The translations under genes and the position numbers were made by a program. Positions 51,312 to 61,524 of a stretch of DNA of 64,000 nucleotides are shown here, piece after piece. The notes beneath the pieces are model-generated. The model had not been told where the DNA came from, ran no database searches, and worked only from the letters and a program-made list of their open reading frames with translations. Position 1 is the first letter of the stretch. The number at the start of each line of letters is the position of its first letter. The stretch comes from Flavobacteriales bacterium (lineage in GTDB: Bacteria; Bacteroidota; Bacteroidia; Flavobacteriales_D; Crocinitomicaceae), in the NCBI GenBank assembly GCA_009926125.1, contig RFPM01000003.1, positions 1 to 64,000 of the forward strand, written 5' to 3'.

Positions 51312-52304
51312 ATGAATCTGATTGGAATTAACGGTTTTGGAAGGATAGGAAGATGTTTTACGCGTATTGCATTGAACGATAATTCTATTGAAATTGCACT
51401 CATTAACGACCTTGCCGATATTTCTACGCTTGCGCATTTGCTTAAGTACGACAGCATCCATGGAACGCTAAATATTTCTTTTACAATTGAAGGAAATACC
51501 TTGCATTTTGAAAACGGAAAAAAAATAATTTTTACGCAAGAAAAAAATCCTTCGCAAATTCCATGGGATAATTATTCTGTAGAAACTGTTGTAGATTCCA
51601 CTGGAATGTTCTTAACAAGAGATTCAGCAAGTAAACATCTAAGAAACGGAGTTAAAAGAGTAATTCTTTCTGCTCCTGCAAATGACACAGATATTCCAAC
51701 TGTTGTAATTGGTATAAATGAGAAGGAAATCAATTTATCGGATACTATTTTTTCAAATGCATCTTGTACTACAAACAATGCTGCACCAATGATAAAAGTT
51801 TTAAAGGAATTAGTAAATATAGATGTTGCATACATTTCAACAGTGCATAGTTACACGTCTGACCAACGCTTACACGATTCTCCTCACAAAGATTTAAGAA
51901 GAGCTAGAGCAGCTGGCAACTCAATTATTCCAACTTCAACGGGTGCAGCGAAGGCAATCACCAAAATATTTCCTGATTTAGATGGAAAAATTACCGGAGG
52001 AAGCGTGCGAGTTCCTGTTTTAGATGGCTCAATGACAGAAATGACAATTATTACCAAAGATGAAATAACTGTTGAACAAATAAATACTGCAATGAAAAAC
52101 GCAGCGCTCGGTTCTATGAAAGGAATTTTAGGATATACAGAAGATCCAATTGTTTCTGTTGATGTAATAGGAAGCCCTTACAGCTGTTTATTTGATTCAG
52201 AACTCTCACTTGTTTTCAAAAACCTTATTAAAGTTGTTGGTTGGTACGATAACGAAGCCGGTTATTCTCATAGATTAATTGATTTTGTGAAGAAGTTTAA
52301 TTGA
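51312..52304 (+). CDS. gap: type I glyceraldehyde-3-phosphate dehydrogenase
   Basis: IGINGFGRIGR, SNASCTTNNAAP, WYDNEAGYS; ATG at 51312 preferred. Confidence 0.96.
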   Translation: MNLIGINGFGRIGRCFTRIALNDNSIEIALINDLADISTLAHLLKYDSIHGTLNISFTIEGNTLHFENGKKIIFTQEKNPSQIPWDNYSVETVVDSTGMFLTRDSASKHLRNGVKRVILSAPANDTDIPTVVIGINEKEINLSDTIFSNASCTTNNAAPMIKVLKELVNIDVAYISTVHSYTSDQRLHDSPHKDLRRARAAGNSIIPTSTGAAKAITKIFPDLDGKITGGSVRVPVLDGSMTEMTIITKDEITVEQINTAMKNAALGSMKGILGYTEDPIVSVDVIGSPYSCLFDSELSLVFKNLIKVVGWYDNEAGYSHRLIDFVKKFN

Positions 52305-53339
52305 GTATAGCCGATATTCCTGGTAATTCCTTTCCTTCAAAGTACTCTAAAAGCGCTCCTCCACCCGTGCTAACATAACTTACTTGAGAGGCAAATCCAA
52401 ATTTCTGAACTGCTGCAGCACTATCTCCTCCCCCAATCAGTGAATACGCGCCATTTTTTGTAGCTTCGGCAACAGCTTCAGCAATTGACTTTGTGCCATG
52501 TGCAAATGCATCCATTTCAAAAACTCCCATAGGTCCATTCCAAAGGATAGTTTTACTATTCAATAACACCTTAGTAAAAGATTTAATTGTTTCATTACCA
52601 ATATCTAATCCCATCCACCCTTCTGGAATAGCAGCACTTTTTTGGTTTCTTGTTTCTGCATCTGCAGCAAATTTATTTGCGATTTTTGAATCTATTGGTA
52701 AATGAATTTCTACTCCTAATGTTTTTGCGCGCTCTAATATTTCTTTACAGGTCCCTAAACGTTCATTTTCACAAAGTGAATCTCCGATTTCTCCACCTAA
52801 GGCTTTAAAAAATGTATATGCCATTCCTCCTCCAATAATAATATGATCGGCAATTTTCAATAAGTTTTCTACTATTAAAACCTTGTCTGAAACTTTAGCG
52901 CCTCCAACAATCGCAGTAAATGGACGCTCTGTTTTTTTTATTATTTTTTCTGCACTTTCTATTTCTGCTGCCATCAGAAAGCCCATCATCTTATCATTAG
53001 GAAAAAAAGATGCGATTTGAGTTGTACTTGCATGAGCACGATGCGCAGCTCCAAAAGCCAGTCATTCGCGAAAAGCACTTCTTTTCCTACTAATTTTTCA
53101 ATATGAGGAATAATGTGCTTGAGTGAGAATTTATCTTCTGGACCATTTTTTGGCCTGCCTAAATGTGACATTAGGATGAGACTTCCTCCTTTATTTAAAA
53201 TGTGCTTTAATGTTGGTAAAGCTGCGCGAATTCTTTTATCATCTGTGATTTCGAAAGTAGATTTATCTTGAGGAACATTAAAATCAACACGAATTAAAAC
53301 GTGTTTGTTTAAGAAGTCATAATCCAGAAAATTAATCAT
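52297..53339 (-). pseudogene. pgk: phosphoglycerate kinase, split by out-of-frame internal deletion
   Basis: N-terminal [23 protein letters not shown]...SHLGRPK...FAND in one frame; [35 protein letters not shown]... in another; junction 53056-53066. Confidence 0.85.
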
Positions 53340-53448
53340 ACTATTCTTTTTTCTGCAAATCTATAAAAGCTTTGTAACTTCCAACTATTTCTTTGATTAT
53401 TCTTGTCAAAAGAAAATTTCTTTGCAGTTTTGTACTAAATTTAATTCA

Positions 53449-56106
53449 ATGAAAAAAATCACTCTTTTTATCGGCATATTTATTGTTTTACTTGCTTGTA
53501 CAAACATTAAAGAAATTACTTTAGATTCAACTTTAAATGAGCCTGTAGATATCGAGGAAACATACTACGACACGACAGCTATGTATGATGAATTCGAAGA
53601 AGTTGACATCGATGAACCTAAAGTTCGAAGTATCTACAATAGTTCAAGAACTATATACACCGACTTAATTCATACCAAATTGGAAGTGAATTTTAATTGG
53701 CAAAAATCACAATTAAATGGCCTTGCTACTATTACTGCAAAGCCACATTTTCATGCTTCTGATAGTTTAGTTTTAGATGCCAAGGGAATGGATATTAAAA
53801 AAGTTGAAATGAACGGCAAAGAATTAAATTATGTCTATAAAGATTCACTTACACTTCATATTAAATTAGATCGCAACTATACTAGAGATGAAAAATTTAC
53901 CCTGCAAATTGACTATGTTGCAAAACCGGATGAAAGAACTGTTAATGGCAGCGCTGCAATTACATCTGATAAAGGCTTGTTTTTTATAAATCCAAAAGGG
54001 GAAGACAAATCTAAAATGCCACAGATATGGACACAGGGAGAAACAGAATCAAATTCAGTTTGGTTCCCAACAATTGATGCTCCAAATACAAAAACGACAG
54101 AAGAAATTTTAATGACCGTTGATGATAAATATGCAACCCTCTCCAATGGAAAATTAATTTCCTCAAAAAAGAATTCAGACGGCACCCGCACTGACCATTG
54201 GAAACAAGATTTGCCGCATGCTCCTTATTTATTTATGATGGCGGTTGGAGAATTTAAAGTTGTTAAGGATTTCTATACACGTCCTGATGGTTCTAAAATG
54301 GAAGTCAACTATTATGTGGAGCCGGAATTTGAGAAAGATGCAAAAGCAATTTTTGGTGAAACACCAGCTATGATAAAATTCTTTTCTCAAAAACTTGGAA
54401 TAGAATATCCTTGGGATAAATACACTCAAATTGTTGTTAGAAATTATGTTTCTGGAGCAATGGAAAATACTGGCGCTGTAATTTTTGGCGATTATGTTTA
54501 CAAAAATGAACGTGAATTATTGGATAATAATGATCAATCTACAATTGCTCACGAATTGTTTCATCATTGGTTTGGAGATTTGGTGACCTGTGAATCTTGG
54601 GCAAATTTACCCTTAAATGAATCTTTCGCTAATTATTCTCAGTATCTATGGGACGAGCACCGATACGGAATAGATGAAGCTGATTACCAAGGATCCAATG
54701 AAGCAGAAAGTTATTTTAATTCTGCTTGGGAAAACTATCACAATTTAATTTGGTTTGAACACCCTGATAAAGAAAATATGTTCGATGGTCACTCCTATGC
54801 TAAAGGAGGAAGGATTTTACACATGCTGAGAAATTATCTTGGAGATGAGGTTTTCTTTAAAGGGCTAAATAGTTATCTCGTTAATAATAAATTTAAAACT
54901 GCTGAATTTCATAATCTTAGAATGGCTTTTGAAGAGGTTTCTGGGGAAGATCTTAATTGGTTTTTTGACCAGTGGTTTTTAGGTAAAGGGCACCCAATAG
55001 TACATACTTCTCAAGTAATAAATCCTGAAAATAATACAGTTACTATCAATGTAAAACAAAAGCAAAATACCGACGATTTTCCTTTGTATAAACTCCCTGT
55101 AAATGTCGCTATTTGGGATGCTAATGGAAAACGAACTGAAAAAATTGTGCTTGAAAACTTAGAAGAGAATTTTACATTTAGCTTTTCTGGTGAATTAAAA
55201 AATATTCTCTTTGATGAGCAACAAATGCTGTTGGGAAAATATTATGAGGAGAAACCCTTAAGTCAATATGTTCATCAATACTATAATTCTTCAAGATACA
55301 AAGCAAGGGCTTCAGCTATTACAATGGCGCAACGAACAAAAAATAGTGACAGCGAAAAATTACTTTTTGATGCCTTAAAAGATCCTTTTTGGAATATCCG
55401 AATACTTGCACTTCCGTCAATTGAAAATGTAAAAAATGATTTAGATATTGAAACTATAGCTCGAATTAAAGAATTAGCTAAAAGTGATCCAAAATCGCAA
55501 GTTAGGGTTGCAGCACTTAAAACCTTGTGTGCTTTAGAAGACAGCGTTGCAGCCACTGAACTACTCAAAGCTGCTATAAGTACTGATCAATCCTATGCAG
55601 TTATCTCTTCAGCTCTTGCATTATTGACGGAAATAAATCCTGAAGAAGCCTTACTTGTAGCAAGAAAATTAATGAAAGAGGAAAATGCTACCCTTAATGT
55701 TTCAATTGCTGGGGTTTTACAACAATTAGGAACTGAAGAAGATATTCTATTTTTTGATAAAAATTTAAAGAATAATAGTTTTAAGGGTTACGATGAATTA
55801 AATGTCTTTGTAGCTTATGTTGTATTAATATTAAGAATGGAAATAGATTTACAAGAAAAATCACTTGAATTTTATACCTTATTAAAGGAAAAAGGTGGCG
55901 CTGCAGTACAACTCTATTTTGGACAAATAATTGAATACAGTAATTCTATTTATCTCGCTAAAATTGAAGAGTTAGATGCAGAAATAGCAGAATTAGAAGA
56001 AGCTAAATCTTTTGGGACTGTCTTTGAAAAAAAGAAGTTAAAACAACGCTTCGAGGATTTAATTGCTAAGTTAACCTTGCTAAGTCCGCCAATACCTTTG
56101 GATTAA
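53449..56106 (+). CDS. M1 family metallopeptidase (lipoprotein) with C-terminal HEAT-like region
   Basis: GAMENTGAVIFGD, HELFHHWFGDLVT..WANLPLNESFANY; signal/lipobox near N-terminus (VLLAC). Confidence 0.93.
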   Translation: MKKITLFIGIFIVLLACTNIKEITLDSTLNEPVDIEETYYDTTAMYDEFEEVDIDEPKVRSIYNSSRTIYTDLIHTKLEVNFNWQKSQLNGLATITAKPHFHASDSLVLDAKGMDIKKVEMNGKELNYVYKDSLTLHIKLDRNYTRDEKFTLQIDYVAKPDERTVNGSAAITSDKGLFFINPKGEDKSKMPQIWTQGETESNSVWFPTIDAPNTKTTEEILMTVDDKYATLSNGKLISSKKNSDGTRTDHWKQDLPHAPYLFMMAVGEFKVVKDFYTRPDGSKMEVNYYVEPEFEKDAKAIFGETPAMIKFFSQKLGIEYPWDKYTQIVVRNYVSGAMENTGAVIFGDYVYKNERELLDNNDQSTIAHELFHHWFGDLVTCESWANLPLNESFANYSQYLWDEHRYGIDEADYQGSNEAESYFNSAWENYHNLIWFEHPDKENMFDGHSYAKGGRILHMLRNYLGDEVFFKGLNSYLVNNKFKTAEFHNLRMAFEEVSGEDLNWFFDQWFLGKGHPIVHTSQVINPENNTVTINVKQKQNTDDFPLYKLPVNVAIWDANGKRTEKIVLENLEENFTFSFSGELKNILFDEQQMLLGKYYEEKPLSQYVHQYYNSSRYKARASAITMAQRTKNSDSEKLLFDALKDPFWNIRILALPSIENVKNDLDIETIARIKELAKSDPKSQVRVAALKTLCALEDSVAATELLKAAISTDQSYAVISSALALLTEINPEEALLVARKLMKEENATLNVSIAGVLQQLGTEEDILFFDKNLKNNSFKGYDELNVFVAYVVLILRMEIDLQEKSLEFYTLLKEKGGAAVQLYFGQIIEYSNSIYLAKIEELDAEIAELEEAKSFGTVFEKKKLKQRFEDLIAKLTLLSPPIPLD

Positions 56107-56113
56107 AAATGCT

Positions 56114-56872
56114 TTATTTCTTATAAAGAATAGTTGCTGAAGCCTGCGCTGTTGGCATGATTGTAATATCATTAATTGTCACATGAGCCGGTCGAGAAGT
56201 TACAAACCAGATTGCTTCGGCTACATCATTTGCAAGTAAAGCCTCAAAACCGTCATATACGGAATTTGCTGTTTGAACATCTCCTTTAAATCGCACCAAC
56301 GAAAATTCAGTTTCTGCAGCTCCAGGAGCAATATTTGTGACTTTTATTCCATGTGAAACTAAATCTATTCGCATCGCTTTTGAAAGTGCATCAACTGCAT
56401 GTTTTGTAGCACAATAAACATTTCCGCCAGGGTAAACCTCTTTTCCAGCAATACTAGAAATATTTACAATTTGAGTAGATTCATGAAGTTTCAGAAAGGG
56501 AATAATGGCTTTTGAAACGTACAATAATCCCTTGATATTGGTGTCAATCATTCGCTCCCAATCATCTGTTACGGCATTTTCTATGGAAGATCTTCCCACT
56601 GCTAATCCCGCATTATTAATAAGGATATGAATGTTATTTTTAATTATTTCAGGAAGTGAATTAATAGACTGAATAACCTCTTTTTCATTCCTAATATCAA
56701 GTTCTAGGCAATGTATATTGACAGTATCATTTTGCAAGGAAACTTTCAATTGTTCTAATTTATCAACTCTTCTAGCAACTAAAACAAGTGAAAACCCATT
56801 TTTTGCAAAAATATGTGCACACGCTTCTCCAAATCCGGAGGATGCTCCTGTAATAAATACGTATTTTTTCAT
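56114..56872 (-). CDS. SDR family NAD(P)-dependent oxidoreductase
   Basis: FITGASSGFGEACA, NNAG, YCATKHAV. Confidence 0.93.
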   Translation of the reverse strand: MKKYVFITGASSGFGEACAHIFAKNGFSLVLVARRVDKLEQLKVSLQNDTVNIHCLELDIRNEKEVIQSINSLPEIIKNNIHILINNAGLAVGRSSIENAVTDDWERMIDTNIKGLLYVSKAIIPFLKLHESTQIVNISSIAGKEVYPGGNVYCATKHAVDALSKAMRIDLVSHGIKVTNIAPGAAETEFSLVRFKGDVQTANSVYDGFEALLANDVAEAIWFVTSRPAHVTINDITIMPTAQASATILYKK

Positions 56873-57000
56873 GTTGCAAATTTGAATAGAAAATTTCTAT
56901 TTTGCTTTGTTTATGTCAATTTAACAATAAAAAAAGACAAAATGACATAAAAATTAACTTGGCATATAGATTGACTAATTGTTTTCAAATAAAAAACAAA

Positions 57001-58905
57001 ATGAAAAAAAACACAATTAAGTCCGGTAAAATTAACGTTCAAACGGAAAATATTTTTCCCATAATTAAGAAATTTTTATACTCAGATCACGAAATATTTT
57101 TACGTGAATTAGTTTCCAATGCTGTCGATGCATCTCAAAAATTACGCGTTCTTTCAGCAAATGGAGAATATAAAGGTGAACTTGGAGATTTGAAGGTAGA
57201 AGTAATATTGGATCGCGATGCAAAAACAATTACCATTCGAGATAATGGAATCGGAATGTCTGCTGAAGAAATTGATAAATACATCAATCAAATTGCATTT
57301 TCTGGGGCTGAGGAGTTTGTAGAAAAATACAAAGGAAAAGAAGGTGCTGAGCAAATTATAGGTCATTTTGGACTTGGTTTTTATTCAGGATTTATGGTGT
57401 CAGAAAAAGTGCAGATTCGCAGTAAATCTCGCCATGAGGGAGAAAAAGCAATTCAATGGGAAAGCAACGGTTCTCCGGACTATACAATTATTGAAATTGA
57501 CAAAACAACACAAGGAACTGACATCGTTTTATATATTTCCGAAGAATCAAATGAGTTTTTGGAAAAAGAACGGATTTCTGGAATCTTAACGAAATACTGT
57601 AAGTTTTTACCAATTCCTGTGTTTTTTGGTGACAAAACAGAATACATCGACTCGCCAGAAGGGGAAAAAGATGATAAAGGAAATATAAAGCGAGTAGCTA
57701 TTGAAGTTCCAAATCAAATTAACAATCCTTCGCCTGCCTGGACAAAAGCACCTGTAGATTTGAAAGACGAAGATTATTCTTCTTTCTACAGTGAATTATA
57801 TCCCTCAACATTTGACAAGCCTCTCTTTCATATTCATTTGAATGTAGATTATCCTTTTAATTTAACGGGTATTCTCTATTTCCCAAAAATTAAGGAGAAT
57901 GTTGAAGTTCAGCGAAATAAAATAAATTTATATTCCAATCAAGTCTTTATTACGGATAGTGTTGCGGAAATTGTACCTGAATTTTTAACGCTTTTACATG
58001 GAGTAATTGATTCTCCAGATATTCCTTTAAATGTTTCTAGGTCGTATTTACAAAGTGATGGCAACGTCAAAAAAATAGCTTCTCACATCACCAAAAAAGT
58101 GGCGGATAAATTGGCAGATATGTTCAAAAAAGACCGCAAGGATTTTGAAGATAAATGGAATGACCTACAAATATTTGTTCAATATGGAATGTTATCAGAT
58201 GAAAAATTTGCTGAAAAAGCTGCAGGTTTTTCCTTATTGAAAAATACAGATGGGCTTTATTTTACTCCGGAAGAATACAAAGAAAAAATTGCTGCACTTC
58301 AAGTGGATAAAGACAAAAAAACAATTTGCTTGTATACCAATAACCCGGAAGAACAATTCTCCTTTGTTAAAAAAGCAAAAGAAAGAGCTTACGATGTTCT
58401 TCATTTAGAAGGTCCTTTGGTTTCTCATTGGATTCAAAAACTCGAGCAATCAATGGAAAATACAAGTTTTGTTCGTGTTGATTCTGACACTCTAGATAAA
58501 CTAATTCGTAAAACAGATGAACTTCCTTCAAAAATTTCAAAAGAGGAAGAAGAAAAGTTAAAGCCTGTTTTTGAAGAATGCTTAAATAAAGAAAAATATA
58601 CTGTTCAATTTGAAAGCATGAGTGAAAGTGATTCTCCAATGATTATTACGCAACCAGAATTTATTCGACGAATGATGGAACAGCAAAAATTAGGCGGCGG
58701 TGGAATGTTCGGAGCTTTTCCAGAAATGTTTACGCTCGTTGTAAATGCAAATCATCCAAAAATTGCTCAGCTTCTAACTAAAAAAGCAAAGGATCAAAAG
58801 GCAAGTGTAAAGCAACTTACAGATCTTGCCCTACTTGCACAGGGAATGTTAAAAGGCGAAGCATTGGATAGTTTTATTGAGCGAAACATTGAGCATATTG
58901 CTTAA
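57001..58905 (+). CDS. htpG: molecular chaperone HtpG (Hsp90)
   Basis: ELVSNAVDASQK, DNGIGMS, GHFGLGFYSGFMV; ATG at 57001 preferred over the TTG at 56902. Confidence 0.96.
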   Translation: MKKNTIKSGKINVQTENIFPIIKKFLYSDHEIFLRELVSNAVDASQKLRVLSANGEYKGELGDLKVEVILDRDAKTITIRDNGIGMSAEEIDKYINQIAFSGAEEFVEKYKGKEGAEQIIGHFGLGFYSGFMVSEKVQIRSKSRHEGEKAIQWESNGSPDYTIIEIDKTTQGTDIVLYISEESNEFLEKERISGILTKYCKFLPIPVFFGDKTEYIDSPEGEKDDKGNIKRVAIEVPNQINNPSPAWTKAPVDLKDEDYSSFYSELYPSTFDKPLFHIHLNVDYPFNLTGILYFPKIKENVEVQRNKINLYSNQVFITDSVAEIVPEFLTLLHGVIDSPDIPLNVSRSYLQSDGNVKKIASHITKKVADKLADMFKKDRKDFEDKWNDLQIFVQYGMLSDEKFAEKAAGFSLLKNTDGLYFTPEEYKEKIAALQVDKDKKTICLYTNNPEEQFSFVKKAKERAYDVLHLEGPLVSHWIQKLEQSMENTSFVRVDSDTLDKLIRKTDELPSKISKEEEEKLKPVFEECLNKEKYTVQFESMSESDSPMIITQPEFIRRMMEQQKLGGGGMFGAFPEMFTLVVNANHPKIAQLLTKKAKDQKASVKQLTDLALLAQGMLKGEALDSFIERNIEHIA

Positions 58906-58958
58906 TTAACTAATTTTACACGGGATTTTCCCTAATAAAATTTTTTAAAACTCAGTGC

Positions 58959-59723
58959 GTGTATAAGTGGATTTTAGGACTTGGAGGTTATTTTACTACA
59001 CGAACGTTGGGAGGAGGACTTTTTGGATTCATCATTGGCTCCTTAATTGATCGGACCACTAGTAAATCAGGTGCCTCTAATTCTTCTAGTGGTCGAAAAA
59101 GTTTTCAAGATTCATTTGAATATTATAGACAGCAATCTTCTCGCTACGATATTCAAACCATGCTCATGGCGCTTTCCGCATCTGTAATGAAGGCTGATGG
59201 GAAAGTCTTAAAAATCGAACTTGACTTTGTGAAACGTTTTTTTGCTTCGCAATTTGGCAATCGTTTTACTAGTGAGCATCTTCAAATCCTTAAAAATTTC
59301 CTGGATTCCGATAAAATACCACTTCAAGAAATTTGCGCAGATATTCGCACTAGAATGCCTTCGGAAGTCCGCGTTCAATTAATTCACTATTTGTTTAGTA
59401 TTGCAAAAGCAGATGGCGATGTTGCTCCAGCGGAAATGAATATTATTCAAAAAATTGCTACAATGCTCGGTGTTTCTGCAGTAGAATTTGAAAGTGTGAA
59501 AAATATGTTCTACAGAAATGTAGATTCTGATTATAAAATTTTAGGTGTTGAGTCATCTGTAACTGATGAAGAAATTAAAAAAGCCTACCGTAAAATGGCT
59601 ATTTCCTTTCACCCTGATAAAGTTGCGACAATGGGCGAAGAATACCAAAAAGGTGCAAAGGAAAAATTTCAGCAAATACAAGATGCTTACGAAGCAATAA
59701 AAAAACGAAGAGGATTTAAGTGA
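58959..59723 (+). CDS. TerB-like plus C-terminal DnaJ domain protein
   Basis: C-terminal DYKILGVESSVTDEEIKKAYRKMAISFHPDK (HPD); TerB-like ALSASVMKADGKV...AKADGDVAPAE; GTG start. Confidence 0.85.
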   Translation: MYKWILGLGGYFTTRTLGGGLFGFIIGSLIDRTTSKSGASNSSSGRKSFQDSFEYYRQQSSRYDIQTMLMALSASVMKADGKVLKIELDFVKRFFASQFGNRFTSEHLQILKNFLDSDKIPLQEICADIRTRMPSEVRVQLIHYLFSIAKADGDVAPAEMNIIQKIATMLGVSAVEFESVKNMFYRNVDSDYKILGVESSVTDEEIKKAYRKMAISFHPDKVATMGEEYQKGAKEKFQQIQDAYEAIKKRRGFK

Positions 59724-59789
59724 TTATTGCTTTTTCAAAATTGTTTTTATTGTTGTATCTTTAAACATAAGTAAAGAAAATTACCTAAA

Positions 59790-59999
59790 ATGACAGAGCA
59801 AAAATATACCGAAGCATTTGAAGAATTACAAGAAATTGTCAGTGACATGGAAGATGGAAACATCAGTGTAGATGAATTAGCGGAAAAAGTGAAACGTGCA
59901 ACTGTTTTAATTCGTGTTTGCAAGGCTAAATTAAGTGCAACTGAAGGTGATGTTCAGAAAATTCTCAAAGAACTTGAGGAGGATAAGACTGAAGAATAA
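59790..59999 (+). CDS. xseB: exodeoxyribonuclease VII small subunit
   Basis: 69 aa; YTEAFEELQEIVSDMEDGNISVDELAEKVKRA. Confidence 0.85.
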   Translation: MTEQKYTEAFEELQEIVSDMEDGNISVDELAEKVKRATVLIRVCKAKLSATEGDVQKILKELEEDKTEE

Positions 60000-60034
60000 G
60001 TCAAATTTCTAACTTTACCTTTTTTAATAAACTT

Positions 60035-61207
60035 ATGTCAGACAATCGTTATCAAGCAAGAGGAGTATCAGCAGGAAAAGAGGATGTTCATAATGCTATA
60101 AAAAATGTGGACAAAGGTTTATTTCCTCAAGCTTTTTGTAAAATAGTTCCTGATTATTTAACCGGAGATGACGATTATTGTGTTGTAATGCATGCTGACG
60201 GTGCGGGGACAAAAACATCTTTAGCATACATGTATTGGAAAAAAACTGGAGATATTTCAGTTTGGAAAGGAATTGCTCAAGATGCATTGATAATGAACAT
60301 TGATGATTTATTATGTGTAGGAGCAACTGGCCCCATTCTATTATCTTCAACTATTGGCCGTAATAAAAACCTCATTCCTGGTAGCGTTATTTCTGAAATA
60401 ATAAATGGCACAGAAGAACTCTTGAAAGATTTAAGGTCTCATGGCATTGAAATTTATTCCACTGGTGGAGAAACTGCAGATGTAGGCGATTTAGTAAGAA
60501 CAATCATTGTGGATTCTACTGTAATTGCCAGAATGAAGCGCAGTGATGTTATTTCTAATGATAAAATTCAAGCAGGAGACTGCATTGTTGGTTTGGCTTC
60601 TTATGGTCAAACTAGCTATGAAAACACCTACAACAGTGGAATGGGAAGTAATGGGCTTACAAGTGCTCGACACGATGTGTTCAACTATCAATTAGCAAAA
60701 GAATTTCCCGAAAGCTTTGATCCTAATATACCAAATGATCTTGTTTATAGTGGCGGAAAATTATTGGAAGATGAAGTTGCTAACCTTCCTTTAGATGCAG
60801 GAAAACTTGTTTTATCGCCAACACGAACTTACGCGCCAGTAATTAAAAAGATTTTAGATTCTTATCGCTCGCAAATTCATGGAATGGTTCACTGCTCTGG
60901 AGGAGCTCAAACTAAAGTCTTGCATTTTGTAAATAACCTTCATATCATTAAAGATAATCTTTTTCCAATTCCACCTTTGTTTCTTATGATTCAAGAGGAA
61001 TCAGGGACCTCTTGGGAAGAAATGTATAAAGTTTTTAACATGGGACACAGAATGGAGATTTATGTTCCTTTTGAAATAGCTTCAGATCTTATTGCTATTT
61101 CAGAATCATTTGGAATTGCAGCTCAGGTTATTGGCAAAGTAGATTCTTTCGACGGCAAACAAGTAAGTATTAAAAGTGAAAAGGGAGAATTCAGCTATAA
61201 TTCCTAA
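60035..61207 (+). CDS. purM: AIR synthase / phosphoribosylformylglycinamidine cyclo-ligase
   Basis: HADGAGTKTSLAY, STGGETADVGDLVRT, HCSGGAQTKVL. Confidence 0.88.
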   Translation: MSDNRYQARGVSAGKEDVHNAIKNVDKGLFPQAFCKIVPDYLTGDDDYCVVMHADGAGTKTSLAYMYWKKTGDISVWKGIAQDALIMNIDDLLCVGATGPILLSSTIGRNKNLIPGSVISEIINGTEELLKDLRSHGIEIYSTGGETADVGDLVRTIIVDSTVIARMKRSDVISNDKIQAGDCIVGLASYGQTSYENTYNSGMGSNGLTSARHDVFNYQLAKEFPESFDPNIPNDLVYSGGKLLEDEVANLPLDAGKLVLSPTRTYAPVIKKILDSYRSQIHGMVHCSGGAQTKVLHFVNNLHIIKDNLFPIPPLFLMIQEESGTSWEEMYKVFNMGHRMEIYVPFEIASDLIAISESFGIAAQVIGKVDSFDGKQVSIKSEKGEFSYNS

Positions 61208-61276
61208 TCTTTTTCTAAAAAAACTACTGATAAAAGGAATAAAATTTATATTTTTGCCCCCTGTTCATTGAATATT

Positions 61277-61363
61277 GGAGGGATGGGTGAGTGGCTGAAA
61301 CCACCAGTTTGCTAAACTGACGTACGGGAAACTGTACCGCGGGTTCGAATCCCGCTCCCTCCG
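61277..61363 (+). tRNA. tRNA-Ser (anticodon GCT)
   Basis: GGAGGGA...TCCCTCC acceptor pairing, long variable arm, GGGTTCGAATCCC T-arm, loop TTGCTAA. Confidence 0.93.
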
Positions 61364-61410
61364 CAATAAATATTAAAACGGATTGTTTCGGGATGAGAAC
61401 CAGCGGGTTC
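61348..61410 (+). repeat. 63-bp perfect direct repeat, copy 1 (starts inside tRNA-Ser T-arm)
   Basis: AATCCCGCTCCCTCCGCAATAAATATTAAAACGGATTGTTTCGGGATGAGAACCAGCGGGTTC, identical to 61462-61524. Confidence 0.95.
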
Positions 61411-61461
61411 GAACCGGAGCAAAGCGGAGCTCACTGAAAAGCGACAATAGGAGCTTGAAGT

Positions 61462-61524
61462 AATCCCGCTCCCTCCGCAATAAATATTAAAACGGATTGT
61501 TTCGGGATGAGAACCAGCGGGTTC
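61462..61524 (+). repeat. 63-bp perfect direct repeat, copy 2
   Basis: Identical to 61348-61410, offset 114 bp. Confidence 0.95.
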
